Source: Setomelanomma holmii
Lineage: Eukaryota > Ascomycota > Dothideomycetes > Pleosporales > Phaeosphaeriaceae
DNA: 64,000 nt
Assembly: GCA_010015745.1 (NCBI GenBank)
Contig: ML978218.1
Coordinates: forward strand, 62,001 to 126,000
Direction: 5' to 3'
The notes beneath the pieces are model-generated. The model saw only the letters and a program-made list of their open reading frames with translations. It searched no databases and had not been told where the DNA came from. Both the position numbers and the translations under genes were made by a program. Shown here in pieces: positions 63,518 through 64,000 of the stretch. Every line of letters begins with the position of its first letter. Positions within the stretch are counted from its first letter, which is position 1.

Positions 63518-64000
63518 TGTGAATGTGAGGTGTGGAGAGTCCGGGGTGCGGAGTGCTGGTGAGCAGACAGGCACCGCCTAGTTGGAGTTCGCGGCATGTC
63601 AACGGTGCCAAGCGTGCAGGGATGAGAGCTTCCCCTTCGAGCTGCGTCATCACCTGCACTCAGCCATCACCCAACCATCGCACAAAGCTTGAGATGCTCA
63701 TGATGTTTTCATTATCTACTTGTATCGCATATATCTATCCTTGCGATGCCGTATCCGCAAAACCAAAACCCCAGTCTAATGCTTCCCAGCCGTCTCCGTT
63801 ATGCCGTATACCGTATCCATTACTCATGCACTAGTCAACGCCATGCTTTGGAATAGTTCAATCCATCTGTCAAAATATGTTCAAGAATGTAGCCTCGCTT
63901 CGGGAATTGAATCGACCCGGTCATGCCTGAATACGCCAGCCTGCGTCAAGGTGAGAAATCCTTTTATGGCAAAATTGTGGAGGATGGTGCCACTGAGATC
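63518..64000. other. VPS35 upstream region to the window end
   Basis: 483 bp containing the VPS35 promoter. No other gene is supported before the window ends. Confidence 0.4.

Noticed and set aside
1..64000. Stop-codon reassignment as explanation of the many in-frame stops
   Set aside because: TAA, TAG and TGA all serve as true ends in intact genes, and the stops are confined to accessory loci with frameshifts.
1..64000. CRISPR array, rRNA or bacterial-type operon
   Set aside because: No regularly spaced repeats or rRNA sequence are visible; genes have introns and separate promoters.

Overview
The window is from a filamentous ascomycete (Pezizomycotina), most likely a dothideomycete. Genes carry short GT-AG introns of about 50-90 bp. 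They include fungal families such as HET, rhodopsin-like membrane proteins, an UNC93-like transporter, Amadoriase and ERG25, and there is a Fot1/pogo transposon with RIP-like damage. Exon coordinates below were derived by hand from splice signals and reading frame; no alignment or RNA data were available.

Layout. 0.2-2.3 kb: a HET-domain gene broken by one in-frame stop. 2.5-5.7 kb: a secreted eight-cysteine protein and a DJ-1/PfpI protein. 6.0-8.1 kb: a CorA-like membrane protein with a frameshift. 8.2-10.35 kb: a complete but dead Fot1/pogo element with about 55-bp inverted repeats and flanking TA. 10.6-11.9 kb: an uncharacterised gene split by a TAG. 12.2-18.7 kb: a stand-alone adenylating enzyme, an UNC93-like transporter with a GC-AG intron, and a divergent fructosyl-amino-acid oxidase. 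18.8-20.3 kb: an F-box-like gene needing a frame change. 21.2-26.7 kb: the RAD26/CSB-type repair ATPase and a single-pass secreted or membrane protein. 27.8-29.1 kb: a decayed multi-pass membrane gene. 30.7-32.0 kb: a rhodopsin-domain membrane protein. 32.6-35.6 kb: PAF1 and ERG25. 36.7-40.7 kb: a large decayed glycine-rich gene. 41.3-42.1 kb: two tRNA-like Pol III units with oversized inserts. 42.4-54.7 kb: a proline-rich intronless gene, HGH1, an MFS transporter, TFG1 (TFIIF alpha) and a Cid1-type nucleotidyltransferase. 54.7-58.9 kb: gene-poor. 58.9-63.5 kb: a C2H2 zinc-finger gene and VPS35 (retromer).

The main pattern is a mosaic. Housekeeping genes (RAD26, PAF1, ERG25, HGH1, TFG1, VPS35) have intact frames and clean splice sites. 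Between them lie accessory genes that are still recognisable but carry in-frame stops or frameshifts. Several stops in the transposon fit C-to-T (CpA to TpA) change, as expected from repeat-induced point mutation. Housekeeping genes end normally at standard stops, so codon reassignment is not an explanation. The most unusual items are the two tRNA-like genes with about 96- and 169-nt interior inserts, an ERG25 model whose start codon is split by an intron, and the adenylation enzyme/transporter/Amadoriase trio.
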